A DNA stretch of 64,000 nt from Myroides sp. JBRI-B21084. GTDB taxonomy: Bacteria; Bacteroidota; Bacteroidia; Flavobacteriales; Flavobacteriaceae. The stretch covers positions 2,294,001-2,358,000 of the forward strand of contig NZ_CP120653.1 in the NCBI RefSeq assembly GCF_030545015.1. The letters run 5' to 3'. The position numbers and the translations under genes were made by a program. Below, in pieces: positions 53,722 to 64,000 of the stretch (the first letter of the stretch is position 1; every line of letters starts with the position of its first letter). Under the pieces are notes generated by a model. The model was not told the DNA's origin. It was given only the letters and a program-made list of their open reading frames with translations, and searched no databases.

Positions 53722-53949
53722 TTAATTTCAATAAGTTTTTAAGGATTTATACCCGTAACCCGTTCCGATTTTTTATAAAATTTATTTTATAACTAGCACT
53801 TCACAACAGCTGTTTGAAGTTTAGAGAAGTAATCCGAGGTAGTATTTTGAAAGCTGTAAGTTTTACGCTTTAAGCAGCAAGCAATTGCTTAAACATATAG
53901 CTTCAAAAAAAAATCAATTTTTAATTGCAATAAATCAATAGTAAAAACT

Positions 53950-56900
53950 ATGATGAATAATAGAAATAACAGTAAAGATAAAAGTACTGTAAAAAGATTT
54001 AACAAAATCTCAATTGGTTTAGCATCGCCAGAATCAATTCTTGCCGAATCAAGAGGTGAGGTTTTAAAGCCAGAAACAATTAACTATCGTACGCACAAAC
54101 CAGAGCGCGATGGGTTATTCTGTGAGCGCATCTTCGGACCTGTAAAAGATTACGAATGTGCTTGTGGAAAATATAAAAGAATCCGTTACAAAGGTATTGT
54201 ATGTGACCGTTGTGGGGTAGAAGTTACTGAAAAGAAAGTTCGTAGAGATAGAGTTGGTCATATCAATTTAGTTGTGCCAATTGCACACATTTGGTATTTC
54301 CGTTCGTTACCTAATAAAATAGGTTATATTTTAGGATTACCTTCTAAAAAATTAGACGAAATTATTTATTACGAAAAATACGTAGTAATTCAAACTGGTG
54401 CTGCAAAACGCCCAGATGGTGAAGAATTAAAACGTTTAGATTTCCTTACAGAGAATGAGTATCTTGATATTTTAGATACCCTTCCTATGGAAAATCAATA
54501 TTTAGACGATAACGATCCTAATAAATTCATTGCTAAAATGGGTGCTGAATGTATTATGGATTTGTTAGAGCGTACCGATTTAGATGCTTTATCGTATGAA
54601 TTGCGCCACGCTGCTAACAACGAAACATCAAAACAACGTAAAACCGAAGCTTTAAAGCGTTTACAAGTAGTTGAAGCTTTCCGTGAATCAAACGAAAACC
54701 GCGAGAACCGTCCGGAATGGATGATTTTAAAAGTGGTTCCAGTTATTCCGCCAGAATTACGTCCGTTAGTACCGCTTGATGGTGGTCGTTTCGCAACATC
54801 TGATTTGAACGATTTATACCGTCGTGTGATTATTCGTAACAATCGTTTAAAACGATTAATGGAAATTAAAGCGCCAGAAGTAATTTTACGTAATGAAAAA
54901 CGTATGTTACAAGAAGCGGTAGATTCATTATTCGATAATACACGTAAAGCAACAGCTGTAAAAACAGAATCGCAACGTCCGTTAAAATCATTATCTGATT
55001 CGTTAAAAGGTAAACAAGGTCGTTTCCGTCAAAACTTATTAGGTAAACGTGTAGATTATTCAGCACGTTCGGTAATTGTTGTTGGTCCTGAATTAAAATT
55101 ATATGAGTGTGGTCTTCCAAAAGATATGGCTGCTGAACTTTACAAACCGTTCGTTATTCGTAAGTTAATAGAACGTGGAATTGTAAAAACAGTTAAGTCT
55201 GCTAAAAAGATCATCGATAAAAAAGAACCAGTAGTTTGGGATATCTTAGAAAACGTAATTAAAGGTCACCCGGTATTGTTAAACCGTGCCCCTACGTTAC
55301 ACCGTTTAGGTATTCAAGCATTCCAACCTAAGTTAATTGAAGGAAAAGCAATTCGTTTACACCCATTAGTATGTACGGCTTTCAACGCCGATTTCGATGG
55401 GGATCAAATGGCGGTGCATTTACCATTAGGACCTGAGGCTATTTTAGAAGCGCAGTTATTAATGTTAGCATCGCACAATATCTTAAACCCTGCAAATGGT
55501 GCTCCGGTAACGGTACCTTCTCAAGATATGGTTTTGGGTCTTTATTACATGACCAAAATCCGTAAAACCACACCTGAATATATCGTAAAAGGTGAAGGTT
55601 TAACATTCTATTCTGTAGAAGAAGTTCATATTGCTATTAACGAAGGACGTTTAGATTTGAATGCTCCTGTTAAAGTACGCGCTAAAGATTTTAATGCTGA
55701 TGGTGAGTTAGTTTACCAAATTATTGAAACATCAGCTGGGCGTATCTTGTTTAACGAGGTAGTTCCAGAAGCTGCAGGTTACATCAACGAAGTTTTAACT
55801 AAGAAATCGTTACGCGATATTATTGGTAAAATTTTAGCAGTAACAGATGTGCCTACTACAGCTAAATTCTTAGACGATATGAAAGATATGGGATACGGAT
55901 ACGCGTTTAGAGGTGGTTTATCATTCTCTTTAGGTGATATTAAAATCCCAGATCAAAAACAAGGAATGATTGACGACGCTAACAATCAAGTTGAAGGTAT
56001 TACCATGAACTATAACATGGGTTTAATTACCAACAACGAGCGTTACAATCAGGTTATTGACGTTTGGACATCTACGAATGCGATGTTAACCGAATTGGCA
56101 ATGAAAAATATTCGCGAGGATCAACAAGGATTCAACTCAGTATACATGATGCTTGATTCGGGTGCCCGTGGATCTAAAGAGCAAATTCGCCAGTTAACAG
56201 GTATGCGTGGATTAATGGCAAAACCTAAAAAGTCAACAGCATCAGGTGGTGATATTATTGAAAACCCGATCCTTTCAAACTTTAAAGAAGGTTTATCGAT
56301 CTTAGAATACTTTATTTCAACGCACGGTGCGCGTAAAGGTTTAGCCGATACCGCATTAAAAACAGCCGATGCGGGGTATTTAACACGTCGTTTACATGAT
56401 GTAGCTCAAGATGTAATTGTTAATTCTGAAGATTGTGGTACCTTACGTGGTATTGAATTTGAAGCGTTAAAGAAAAACGAAGAAATTGTAGAATCATTAG
56501 GTGAACGCGTTTTAGGACGTGTAACTATAGACGATATCATTAATCCGTTAACTAACGAAGTTATAGTTGCTGCAGGTGAAATGATTAACGAAGCACAAGC
56601 TGCAAAAATAAACGCATCACCTTTAGAGCGCTTAGAAGTGCGTTCGGCATTAACTTGTGAAGCAGATAAAGGTATTTGTGTGAAATGTTACGGCCGTAAC
56701 TTGGCATCAAACCGTATGGCACAGTTAGGTGAGGCAGTAGGTGTTATTGCAGCACAGTCTATTGGTGAGCCAGGTACGCAGTTAACGTTACGTACGTTCC
56801 ACGTGGGTGGTACAGCAGGTAATATTTCAGAGGTATCAACTATTACAACTAAATTTAAAGGTCGTTTAGAAATTGAAGATTTAAAAGTTGTTAAAGGTGA

Positions 56901-58251
56901 AGATGCTGATGGTAAAGAAATTGATATCGTAATTTCACGTTCAACCGAATTAAAATTAGTTGACTTAAACACAGGTATTGTTTTAAATACACATTACATA
57001 CCTTACGGATCTACAATTTATGTTAAAGATAAAGATGTGGTGGAAGAAGGTACAGTAATATGTAAATGGGACCCTTACAACGGTGTAATTATTTCAGAAT
57101 TTACTGGAAAAGTTGCATACGAAGACATTGAGCAAAACCAAACATTTATGGTTGAAATCGATGAGCAAACAGGTTTCCAAGAAAAAGTAATTACTGAATC
57201 AAGAAATAAAAAATTAGTTCCAACTTTATTAATTTACAATAAAGAAGGCGAGTTAATACGATCATACAACTTACCAGTTGGGGCGCACTTAATGGTAAAC
57301 GATGGTGAGAAAATTAAAGCTGGAAAAGTTTTAGTTAAAATACCACGTAGATCATCTAAAACAGGCGATATCACCGGAGGTTTACCACGTATTACCGAGT
57401 TGCTTGAAGCACGTAATCCATCGAACCCAGCTGTTGTTGCTGAAATTGATGGGGTTGTATCTTTTGGTAAAATTAAAAGAGGTAACCGTGAAATTATTGT
57501 TACTCCAAAAACAGGTGACGATGATGCGCGTAAATATTTAGTGAAGTTATCAAACCAAATTTTGGTTCAAGAAAATGACTTTGTTAAAGCAGGTACTTCA
57601 TTATCAGACGGAGCTATTACACCAGATGATATTTTAAGAATTCAAGGACCATCGGCTGTACAACAGTACTTGGTTAACGAAATTCAAGAAGTATACCGTT
57701 TACAAGGGGTGAAAATTTCAGATAAACACTTTGAAGTAGTTATCCGTCAAATGATGCGTAAAGTTCAAATTAAAGATTCAGGTGATACCTTATTCTTAGA
57801 AGAACAATTAATTCATAAAGACGATTTCATCCGTGAAAACGACCGTTTGTTTGGAATGAAAGTAGTTGAAGATGCAGGTGATTCATCAACATTAAAAGAA
57901 GGACAAATTATTTCTGTTCGTGAATTAAGAGATGAAAACTCAATCTTACGCCGCGAAGATAAAAACTTAGTAATTGCACGTGATGTAGTACCAGCTACCG
58001 CAACACCAATATTACAAGGTATTACAAGAGCGTCGTTACAAACAAAATCGTTCATTTCGGCAGCATCGTTCCAAGAAACTACCAAAGTATTAAACGAAGC
58101 AGCTGTTGCTGGTAAAGTTGATAACTTATCTGGTTTAAAAGAAAACGTTATTGTTGGGCATAGAATACCTGCAGGTACAGGTATGCGTGTGTACGATAAT
58201 ATTGTTGTTGGAACAAAAGAAAACAAAAAAGAAGCTGACTTGAATTTTTAG
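53950..58251 (+). CDS. rpoC: RNA polymerase subunit beta prime
   Basis: 1433-residue catalytic subunit. Zinc-binding N-terminus (CACGKYKR... [10 protein letters not shown]), catalytic [12 protein letters not shown], and C-terminal [16 protein letters not shown] region in order. The 276-base gap after rpoB is longer than usual but the operon order is conserved. Terminator at 58292-58321. Confidence 0.99.
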   Translation: MMNNRNNSKDKSTVKRFNKISIGLASPESILAESRGEVLKPETINYRTHKPERDGLFCERIFGPVKDYECACGKYKRIRYKGIVCDRCGVEVTEKKVRRDRVGHINLVVPIAHIWYFRSLPNKIGYILGLPSKKLDEIIYYEKYVVIQTGAAKRPDGEELKRLDFLTENEYLDILDTLPMENQYLDDNDPNKFIAKMGAECIMDLLERTDLDALSYELRHAANNETSKQRKTEALKRLQVVEAFRESNENRENRPEWMILKVVPVIPPELRPLVPLDGGRFATSDLNDLYRRVIIRNNRLKRLMEIKAPEVILRNEKRMLQEAVDSLFDNTRKATAVKTESQRPLKSLSDSLKGKQGRFRQNLLGKRVDYSARSVIVVGPELKLYECGLPKDMAAELYKPFVIRKLIERGIVKTVKSAKKIIDKKEPVVWDILENVIKGHPVLLNRAPTLHRLGIQAFQPKLIEGKAIRLHPLVCTAFNADFDGDQMAVHLPLGPEAILEAQLLMLASHNILNPANGAPVTVPSQDMVLGLYYMTKIRKTTPEYIVKGEGLTFYSVEEVHIAINEGRLDLNAPVKVRAKDFNADGELVYQIIETSAGRILFNEVVPEAAGYINEVLTKKSLRDIIGKILAVTDVPTTAKFLDDMKDMGYGYAFRGGLSFSLGDIKIPDQKQGMIDDANNQVEGITMNYNMGLITNNERYNQVIDVWTSTNAMLTELAMKNIREDQQGFNSVYMMLDSGARGSKEQIRQLTGMRGLMAKPKKSTASGGDIIENPILSNFKEGLSILEYFISTHGARKGLADTALKTADAGYLTRRLHDVAQDVIVNSEDCGTLRGIEFEALKKNEEIVESLGERVLGRVTIDDIINPLTNEVIVAAGEMINEAQAAKINASPLERLEVRSALTCEADKGICVKCYGRNLASNRMAQLGEAVGVIAAQSIGEPGTQLTLRTFHVGGTAGNISEVSTITTKFKGRLEIEDLKVVKGEDADGKEIDIVISRSTELKLVDLNTGIVLNTHYIPYGSTIYVKDKDVVEEGTVICKWDPYNGVIISEFTGKVAYEDIEQNQTFMVEIDEQTGFQEKVITESRNKKLVPTLLIYNKEGELIRSYNLPVGAHLMVNDGEKIKAGKVLVKIPRRSSKTGDITGGLPRITELLEARNPSNPAVVAEIDGVVSFGKIKRGNREIIVTPKTGDDDARKYLVKLSNQILVQENDFVKAGTSLSDGAITPDDILRIQGPSAVQQYLVNEIQEVYRLQGVKISDKHFEVVIRQMMRKVQIKDSGDTLFLEEQLIHKDDFIRENDRLFGMKVVEDAGDSSTLKEGQIISVRELRDENSILRREDKNLVIARDVVPATATPILQGITRASLQTKSFISAASFQETTKVLNEAAVAGKVDNLSGLKENVIVGHRIPAGTGMRVYDNIVVGTKENKKEADLNF

Positions 58252-58291
58252 TTAATTTATAGTAAAGCAAGCCTTTGTTTAAATTTATAAT

Positions 58292-58321
58292 AAAACCCAC
58301 CAGTAAAATGGTGGGTTTTTT
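58292..58321 (+). terminator. terminator after rpoC
   Basis: AAAACCCACC and GGTGGGTTTT around an 8-base loop with a T run. Confidence 0.92.
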
Positions 58322-58460
58322 GATTTATATGTACTTATTAAATGCTATTCGTTTGGTTTAATTATGTTAAAAGTTAAAAAAAATATAATTAAGTATTAAA
58401 GAATTAAAAAAAATTAATTAAGTTTATGGTTTAAATGACTAATTGTAAATATTATAATTT

Positions 58461-61400
58461 ATGGAAAAAATTACACAATTGTCTAGGTTTAAAATTCGGT
58501 GGTTAACCAATAAAACCTTGATATTAATGTTATTTGGCTTGATATTGCCTATGTCGCAAGTTCAAGCTCAATATTGTACACCAGTAACTTCAAGTGGGTG
58601 TACTAGTGGTGACGATTTAAACAGTGTTGTTCTAACTGGTCACGCAGGTTCGGTTTTAAGTGATTTGAATACCGGTTGTACGACTACTCCTACAAATGGG
58701 TATAGTGACCGCACTTCATTATTTACAGCAGTAGATTTAATGCCAAGTCAAACGTATCAGGTTCAACTTAATACCAATTATGGTTCACCTACTTATGAAA
58801 AAGCATCTATCTGGATTGATTTTAATAATGATTTTACATTTTCAGCTAGTGAGAAATTATTGGTAGATTTACCTTTAGCACAAAGCCCTGCTTTTGCTAC
58901 AGCAAGTATTACAATACCTTTTGGTGCTACACCTGGGATAAAAAGAATGCGTGTAAGAGTAGTTTATACTTCGGGTACAACAACTAATGATGCATGTACC
59001 TCGGTAACTTGGGGTGATACACATGATTACAATGTAAATATTTTAACATTGCCAGCTTGTTCTGGTACTGTAAATGCAGGTACAGCGGTTGCTTCAGAAA
59101 CGGCTGCATGTATTGGTAAACCAATTAACTTGTCATTAAGTGGCAATACAATTGCAAGCGGGATTACTTTCCAATGGCAAAGTTCACCTGCTGGAGCAAA
59201 TACATTTACAGACATTAGCGGCGCGACTGGCCCAATGCATACCATTGCAAGCCAAACTACAGCAACAGATTACAGATGTGTAGTTACTTGTACAAGTAGT
59301 AACAGCACAAAAATGTCAACTGTTGTTAGTGTAGCTCAAAATCCAATTACTAACTGTTATTGTATTCCTACTTATACTTATGCTTGTAGTGGTACAGGAG
59401 TTAATTTAAATAGTGTTAAGATTATTGGAGAAGGTACTTCAATTATAAGTGATTTAAACACAGGTTGTTCTGCACCAAATTATCAAAATAGAACTTCAAA
59501 TTTTACCCCTGTAAATTTATTACAAGATAGTAAATACGAAATTCAATTAAATACTAATTACACATCTGCATCATATGTATGGGCAAGCGTTTGGATTGAT
59601 CTAAATAACGATGGGGTATTTGATGAAACATCTGAAAAATTGTTGACAGATATGCAAATGGCTACAACTCCTTCTTTTGCTTCAGGTTTTATATCTATAC
59701 CAGACAATACTTCACCGGGTATCCATAGATTGCGTATACGTACAGTTTATTATAGTTCAACAAATGCTTGTGAATTAAGGAGCGAAGGTGAAACACATGA
59801 TTATAATGTAAATATTGTGGCTGTTTCTTGTTTCCGTCCAGTTGATATACAAATATCAGACGTTACTAAAAATTCTGCGGTGGTTACATTAACTCCTAAT
59901 TCTAAGAATACAGGTGCTGTTACTTATCAATATGAAGTGCGTACATCGGGTGCTCCAGGTAGTGGTGCAACTGGTTTAGCAGCTTCAGGTACAGCAACAA
60001 CCAATCCGTTTACAGTGAGTGGTTTACCGTCATTAACTGCTTTTCAAATTTATGTAAAAACGGTTTGTTCGTCTACTGATAGCAGCGGATATACACAAGG
60101 ACCAGAAATTAAAACGATGTGTGATTATCCAAATTTAATTGCAGCACCAGCAGTAACGGTTTGTGGTCCGCAAGAAGTTGATTTGACAGCGATTTACGAT
60201 GCGGGTATAGTTACCTGGTTTGATGCTGCAGAAGATGGCAATGTAGTGCACACAGGGGCCACTTTTACAACACCTTATTTAACAACTGGTAGAAGTTACT
60301 GGGTTATGGCGGGAGATGCACCAGTTGATGTTAACGCACAAGTAGGAAATGGAACAGCAACTAATGCTACAACAGGAACTTTCTTATATCATAGTTGGGG
60401 TGGATACAAACACCAATACATTTTTACAGCTGCAGAACTTACAGCAGCAGGATTAGCAGTGGGCGAAATTAAAGGATTGTCTTTTGAAGTTGTAATAGGT
60501 GGAGCTAGCAGAACAAATTTTAGTATTTCTATTGGCGCAACAAACATTACAACTGCTAGTGGCTTACAAATAAACAACAACTTGTTAACACCAGTGTACA
60601 ACAATGCAAATGAAACGTTTACACCTGGTTTAAAAACATTCTCTTTTAATACACCTTTTTATTGGGACGGTTTAAGTAACATAGTTGTACAAACTAATTG
60701 GAGTAACAATGGTGGTGGTAACTTTAGTAGCAGCGGTACTTTAGTTTATCACAACGCGCCAGCAAAAAGAACAACTTATAGTTATGCAAACAATGTTACA
60801 GCTACACAATTATTAGCTACAATATCTGGTTCAACAGGTGGTAGTGGAGGAACTACAACTACAGCAGTCAGACCAAACACGATGTTTATAGCTACTTTAG
60901 GATGTAAATCAGTGTTAACAGAAGTACCTGTTACTATTACACCAAAACCAGATTTCCAAATTTCTAAAGACAAGGTAACTTCTTGTAAGGGCGATCCTTC
61001 TGAAGTTGTAACTATTACAACAAATTTAGGTGGCTACGATACTTTTGTATGGACACCAAGTACTGGTGTAATAGGTAATGCTGCAACAGGTTGGACATTT
61101 AGTACTACAACAGAACAAGAATATGTGTTATCTGCAAGCCAGTCTAATGGTATTTGTGAGCATTTAAAAACAGTTCTAGTATCTGCAGGTAACAAACCAC
61201 AATCGTTATCTACTTTAGCAAGTACTTACGATATTTGTAAAAATACAGTTCAAGAATTAAAAGCTTTAGAACCAATCCAAGCTACTGCATCAATAGGTAG
61301 TAAAATAAACACTACAAGTGCAAATAGTGTAGTTTCTGCATTTGTTCAAAGTGATGTATATTCAAAACAACAATATATTTTTAGTGCGGCAGAATTATTA

Positions 61401-63635
61401 GCACAAGGAATAACAACATCTGGATACATTTCTGGTTTATCATTCGAAACGATTAATTCAGGTGCAAGTTTCACAAATCCAAAGTATACCATTAAAATGA
61501 AAATGGTACCAAGTACAACTTTTGGAAGCAATAATTTTGAAACAACAGGTTTAGCAACTGTTTTCTCAAAATCAAATTACACACATACGTTCCAAGGAGT
61601 TCAAACCATGATGTTTGACAGCCCATTCTTCTGGGATGGATTATCAAACGTATTAGTTGAAATTTCACAAGAAGGAATGGGAGGCGGAAATAATGCGCAA
61701 ACCTATTTTACAGCAGTTGCAGGGTCAAATGTAGGTATCTACGGTACAAGCGCAACATCTGCTAACATTACAACAGGTACAAGAACAACAGAGCGTTTAG
61801 ATGTTACTTTTAACTTTAAACAATCAATGGTAACTTGGTCACCTACAAATAATTTATATGCAGATGCAGCAGCTACCATGCCGTATGTACCAGGTACTGA
61901 TGCTTTAAAAGTTTATATGACATCTGGTGCAGGTATAACACAAATGTATAATGCTACTATTACAGCACCATCTGGATGTACAACGGTAAAACCAGTTACA
62001 GTTAATGTAATAGATGTTGCAGCGCCAATAGTTCAAGGTCAAACATTCTGTCAACCAACACCAGTTACAAGTGTTGTTGTTACAAGTGCACCAGGTTCAA
62101 TTTTAACGTTCTACAACTCACCAACAACAGCTGTTGCAACAACAACAATTTCGCAAACAGGTACTTACTATGTTGAAGCTAGAATTGGAAATTGCAAATC
62201 GGCTCGTATACCATTTACAGCAACAATTACAACATTAGCAGCACCAAGTGCACAGTTAACTCAAGTTGTTTGCGGCGGTGGAACAGTAGCTTCGTTAATG
62301 GCAACAGGTATGAGTAATGCACAAATTAGATGGTATGATTCAATGGCGGCAACAGTACCATTAACATCTACACATCCATTAGTTGATAATACAACATACT
62401 ATGCATCTCAAGCAATGGGAGCATGTGAGTCTGATAGAATAGCAGTATTAGTTGATGTTAATCCAACACCAGCAGCTTTAACACCACAAACAATTTCAAT
62501 ATGTGGTTCAATAAACTATGCGGGTGTTAATTTAAACCAATTACCTGGTTCAGAATTAGTATGGTATCCATCGGCAACATCTCAAACGCCAATTCCAGGA
62601 ACTAACCAAGTGGTTACAGGTACCTATTATGTATCTCAAAGAGTAAACGGATGTGAGTCGTTACGAGTACAAATAACAGCAACTTCACAAGGTAGTGTAC
62701 CAGCACCAACAGCAGGTATCCAAAACATTTGTGGAGCAGGAACTGTAGCACAATTAAATGCACAAATTTTACCAAATGCTACGGCAGAATGGTACAGTAG
62801 TTCAACAGCAGTTGTGCCTTTAGCATTAACAGCACCGTTAGTAAACGGTACGTATTATGTAGCACAACGTATAGGAAACTGTGTTTCTGCAAAAATACCA
62901 GTAGCGGTTCGTGTAGTTAGTACAAGTGCCCCAGCAATAAACTCAATGAATTTATGTGAAGGCGCAACAGTTGCAGATTTAGTATTACCAACTCCTACAG
63001 GAGTATCCTATAGATGGTATGTAAACACAACATCAAATGTAGCATTACCTTCTACCGATGTATTACAAACAGGTTACTATTTTGTAGCGCGTGTAGAAAA
63101 CGGATGTGAATCTTCACGTACACCAGTATTAGTAACAATCAACAGTCGTCCAAATAGTCCAGTTGGTGCATCGCCACAAACATTTACAGACTATGCAGAG
63201 ATTAGTAATTTTGTAATGACACAACCAAATGTAGTTTGGTATGCAACGTATGAAGATGCAATGAAAGGAATAAATCCTTTGGCACAGAACATGCCATTAG
63301 TTGATAAAACAACTTATTATGCAGTAATCATTGGTTCAAACGGATGTCCAAGTTACCCAACACCAATAGAGGCACGTATCGTGTTAGGTGTAAATAACTT
63401 TGATTTAAGCAAACTAACATACTATCCAAACCCAGTAAACGATCAGTTAACAATAACATATAGTGATGTAATTACAAATGTTGAAGTATTTGATTTGAAT
63501 GGAAGATTGGTAATGAAAAATAATTTTGATAAAGAAACGGTTCAATTAGATTTTAGCAGATTAAGTGCAGGTACTTATATGTTAAATATAAAAACTAAGG
63601 AAAACAGTCAGTTTATTAAAATTGTTAAAAAATAG
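58461..63635 (+). CDS. giant T9SS-secreted adhesin with GEVED and Ig-like repeats
   Basis: 1724 residues with a signal peptide (to about 36). Two copies of a GEVED-type module (residues 38-196 and 300-454) carry the acidic calcium-like WIDFNND and WIDLNND motifs. A fibronectin-like domain is near 460-550. Then two copies of a roughly 110-residue module (starting near 650 and 967, with QYIFTAAELTAAGL and QYIFSAAELLAQGI). Next come six tandem Ig-like units of about 75 residues (1189-1642), each with the pattern W-Y...YY...G-C-S, and finally a type A T9SS sorting domain (YYPNPVNDQL, ending FIKIVKK). Predicted surface adhesin; target unknown. Confidence 0.9.
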   Translation: MEKITQLSRFKIRWLTNKTLILMLFGLILPMSQVQAQYCTPVTSSGCTSGDDLNSVVLTGHAGSVLSDLNTGCTTTPTNGYSDRTSLFTAVDLMPSQTYQVQLNTNYGSPTYEKASIWIDFNNDFTFSASEKLLVDLPLAQSPAFATASITIPFGATPGIKRMRVRVVYTSGTTTNDACTSVTWGDTHDYNVNILTLPACSGTVNAGTAVASETAACIGKPINLSLSGNTIASGITFQWQSSPAGANTFTDISGATGPMHTIASQTTATDYRCVVTCTSSNSTKMSTVVSVAQNPITNCYCIPTYTYACSGTGVNLNSVKIIGEGTSIISDLNTGCSAPNYQNRTSNFTPVNLLQDSKYEIQLNTNYTSASYVWASVWIDLNNDGVFDETSEKLLTDMQMATTPSFASGFISIPDNTSPGIHRLRIRTVYYSSTNACELRSEGETHDYNVNIVAVSCFRPVDIQISDVTKNSAVVTLTPNSKNTGAVTYQYEVRTSGAPGSGATGLAASGTATTNPFTVSGLPSLTAFQIYVKTVCSSTDSSGYTQGPEIKTMCDYPNLIAAPAVTVCGPQEVDLTAIYDAGIVTWFDAAEDGNVVHTGATFTTPYLTTGRSYWVMAGDAPVDVNAQVGNGTATNATTGTFLYHSWGGYKHQYIFTAAELTAAGLAVGEIKGLSFEVVIGGASRTNFSISIGATNITTASGLQINNNLLTPVYNNANETFTPGLKTFSFNTPFYWDGLSNIVVQTNWSNNGGGNFSSSGTLVYHNAPAKRTTYSYANNVTATQLLATISGSTGGSGGTTTTAVRPNTMFIATLGCKSVLTEVPVTITPKPDFQISKDKVTSCKGDPSEVVTITTNLGGYDTFVWTPSTGVIGNAATGWTFSTTTEQEYVLSASQSNGICEHLKTVLVSAGNKPQSLSTLASTYDICKNTVQELKALEPIQATASIGSKINTTSANSVVSAFVQSDVYSKQQYIFSAAELLAQGITTSGYISGLSFETINSGASFTNPKYTIKMKMVPSTTFGSNNFETTGLATVFSKSNYTHTFQGVQTMMFDSPFFWDGLSNVLVEISQEGMGGGNNAQTYFTAVAGSNVGIYGTSATSANITTGTRTTERLDVTFNFKQSMVTWSPTNNLYADAAATMPYVPGTDALKVYMTSGAGITQMYNATITAPSGCTTVKPVTVNVIDVAAPIVQGQTFCQPTPVTSVVVTSAPGSILTFYNSPTTAVATTTISQTGTYYVEARIGNCKSARIPFTATITTLAAPSAQLTQVVCGGGTVASLMATGMSNAQIRWYDSMAATVPLTSTHPLVDNTTYYASQAMGACESDRIAVLVDVNPTPAALTPQTISICGSINYAGVNLNQLPGSELVWYPSATSQTPIPGTNQVVTGTYYVSQRVNGCESLRVQITATSQGSVPAPTAGIQNICGAGTVAQLNAQILPNATAEWYSSSTAVVPLALTAPLVNGTYYVAQRIGNCVSAKIPVAVRVVSTSAPAINSMNLCEGATVADLVLPTPTGVSYRWYVNTTSNVALPSTDVLQTGYYFVARVENGCESSRTPVLVTINSRPNSPVGASPQTFTDYAEISNFVMTQPNVVWYATYEDAMKGINPLAQNMPLVDKTTYYAVIIGSNGCPSYPTPIEARIVLGVNNFDLSKLTYYPNPVNDQLTITYSDVITNVEVFDLNGRLVMKNNFDKETVQLDFSRLSAGTYMLNIKTKENSQFIKIVKK
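58572..59822 (+). repeat. duplicated GEVED module (two copies)
   Basis: Units at about 58572-59050 and 59358-59822. Both hold SDLNTGC, NRTS/DRTS, QLNTNY, WIDxNND and THDYNVNI in the same order, so this is a recent-looking internal duplication at the protein level. Confidence 0.8.
60411..61710 (+). repeat. duplicated 110-residue module in the adhesin
   Basis: Copies at about 60411-60735 and 61363-61710. Both start QYIF-AAEL, continue GLSFE, and contain FYWDGLSN or FFWDGLSN and GGGN. Confidence 0.75.
62022..63386 (+). repeat. six tandem Ig-like domain repeats
   Basis: Units of about 70-80 residues each carry a conserved Cys near the start, W-Y in the middle, TYYV or an equivalent and G-x-C-x-S near the end. 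The units differ in sequence, so these are old repeats. Confidence 0.8.
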
Positions 63636-63645
63636 TTTTTAAATT

Positions 63646-63677
63646 AGCTAAGAGCGAGATAAATCGCTCTTAGCTTT
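63646..63677 (+). terminator. hairpin after the adhesin gene
   Basis: AGCTAAGAGCGA and TCGCTCTTAGCT, a perfect 12-base-pair stem around GATAAA, but with only a short T tail. Likely a weak terminator. Confidence 0.65.
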
Positions 63678-63698
63678 AAAATAAATAAATTCAGTATT

Positions 63699-64000
63699 AT
63701 GAAACGAATTATATTAGTTTTATTAATCTTACTACCTTTTGTAACCTTGGCACAGCCCTACAATATAAATTGGGATGGAGCGACTAGCGTATTGCCTTGG
63801 GTACAAGTTTCAAATAATACATTCAATGTTACTCCAGAAAGGTTTTGTCAGGGTACACACTCGATTAGAACAAGAGTACAAGGAAATCAAAATTTAGGAA
63901 CTTCGGTATTAAGATCACCTTTATTGTTTACCGCAACAGGTGGGGTTATTACTTTTTCTTTTGATTACAAATGGTTAGTATACAATCCTAATATTGGTAC
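63699..64000 (+). CDS. secreted protein, N-terminal part (cut by window edge)
   Basis: An open frame from ATG at 63699 to the window end. It has a classical signal peptide (MKRIILVLLILLPFVTLAQP) and then a beta-rich mature start (NINWDGATSVLPWVQVSN). The first 100 residues look like the N-terminus of a secreted Bacteroidota protein, possibly another T9SS cargo because it follows one closely. The C-terminal sorting domain cannot be seen. No known domain is recognised. Confidence 0.7.
   Translation, partial: MKRIILVLLILLPFVTLAQPYNINWDGATSVLPWVQVSNNTFNVTPERFCQGTHSIRTRVQGNQNLGTSVLRSPLLFTATGGVITFSFDYKWLVYNPNIG

Noticed and set aside
62022..63386. CRISPR array, from the regular repeat spacing
   Set aside because: Periodicity is that of protein domains of about 75 residues in one reading frame; there are no short identical DNA repeats.

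Overview
This is an AT-rich chromosomal window from a member of the Bacteroidota, almost certainly a flavobacterium (family Flavobacteriaceae). The evidence is the complete gldK-gldL-gldM-gldN block of the type IX secretion system (T9SS), two T9SS cargo proteins with C-terminal sorting domains, a SusC/SusD pair, Bacteroidota-only families (DUF4271, DUF4296, DUF4476, DUF2851, Porin_10), promoters of the TAnnTTTG type, and an almost complete lack of Shine-Dalgarno sequences except a very strong one in front of rpsU. Genus and species cannot be fixed from the sequence alone. No prophage, insertion sequence, CRISPR array or integrated island is visible.

Layout. 1-4.4 kb: the end of a WYL-domain regulator, topA, and an arginase-fold protein with a damaged metal site. 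4.4-9.2 kb: gldKLMN, the T9SS core and motor. 9.2-14.5 kb: a FAD oxidoreductase, an ABC-F ATPase, a fused peptide-type ABC ATPase and an OsmC protein whose leader can form two competing hairpins. 14.8-22.3 kb, minus strand: exonuclease, serine hydrolase, a small XRE/membrane-protein operon, class I fumarase, a DUF4476 protein, hemD with a DUF4271 membrane partner. 22.4-29.5 kb: GT2 glycosyltransferase-dihydroorotase-DUF4296 operon, tyrS, lysS, lipB, rnhB. 29.6-38.5 kb, outer membrane and secretion: S8 protease (T9SS cargo), SusC/SusD, Porin_10. 38.5-44.96 kb: cystathionine beta-synthase, a DUF2851/helix-hairpin-helix pair, acyl-CoA dehydrogenase, rpsU, a Xer recombinase and hpf. 45-58.3 kb, information-processing block: tRNA-Thr, tRNA-Tyr, tRNA-Thr, tuf, tRNA-Trp, secE, nusG, rplKAJL, rpoB, rpoC. 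58.4-64 kb: a giant repeat-built T9SS adhesin and the start of another secreted protein.

How the parts connect. The T9SS genes at 4.5-9.2 kb make the machine that should export the S8 protease and the adhesin. The SusCD pair and the porin are outer-membrane uptake systems. The translation block shows the known Bacteroidota bS21 arrangement, with an extended SD on rpsU only. A recurring design stands out: several intrinsic terminators lie directly against the start of the next gene on the same strand, with a -7 box just before or inside the hairpin (before the oxidoreductase, the fused ABC ATPase, the Xer recombinase and the tRNA operon). The strongest candidates for something undescribed are the OsmC leader (terminator versus anti-terminator), the degenerate arginase between topA and gldK, and the DUF2851/HhH pair with its 1+3 cysteine pattern.
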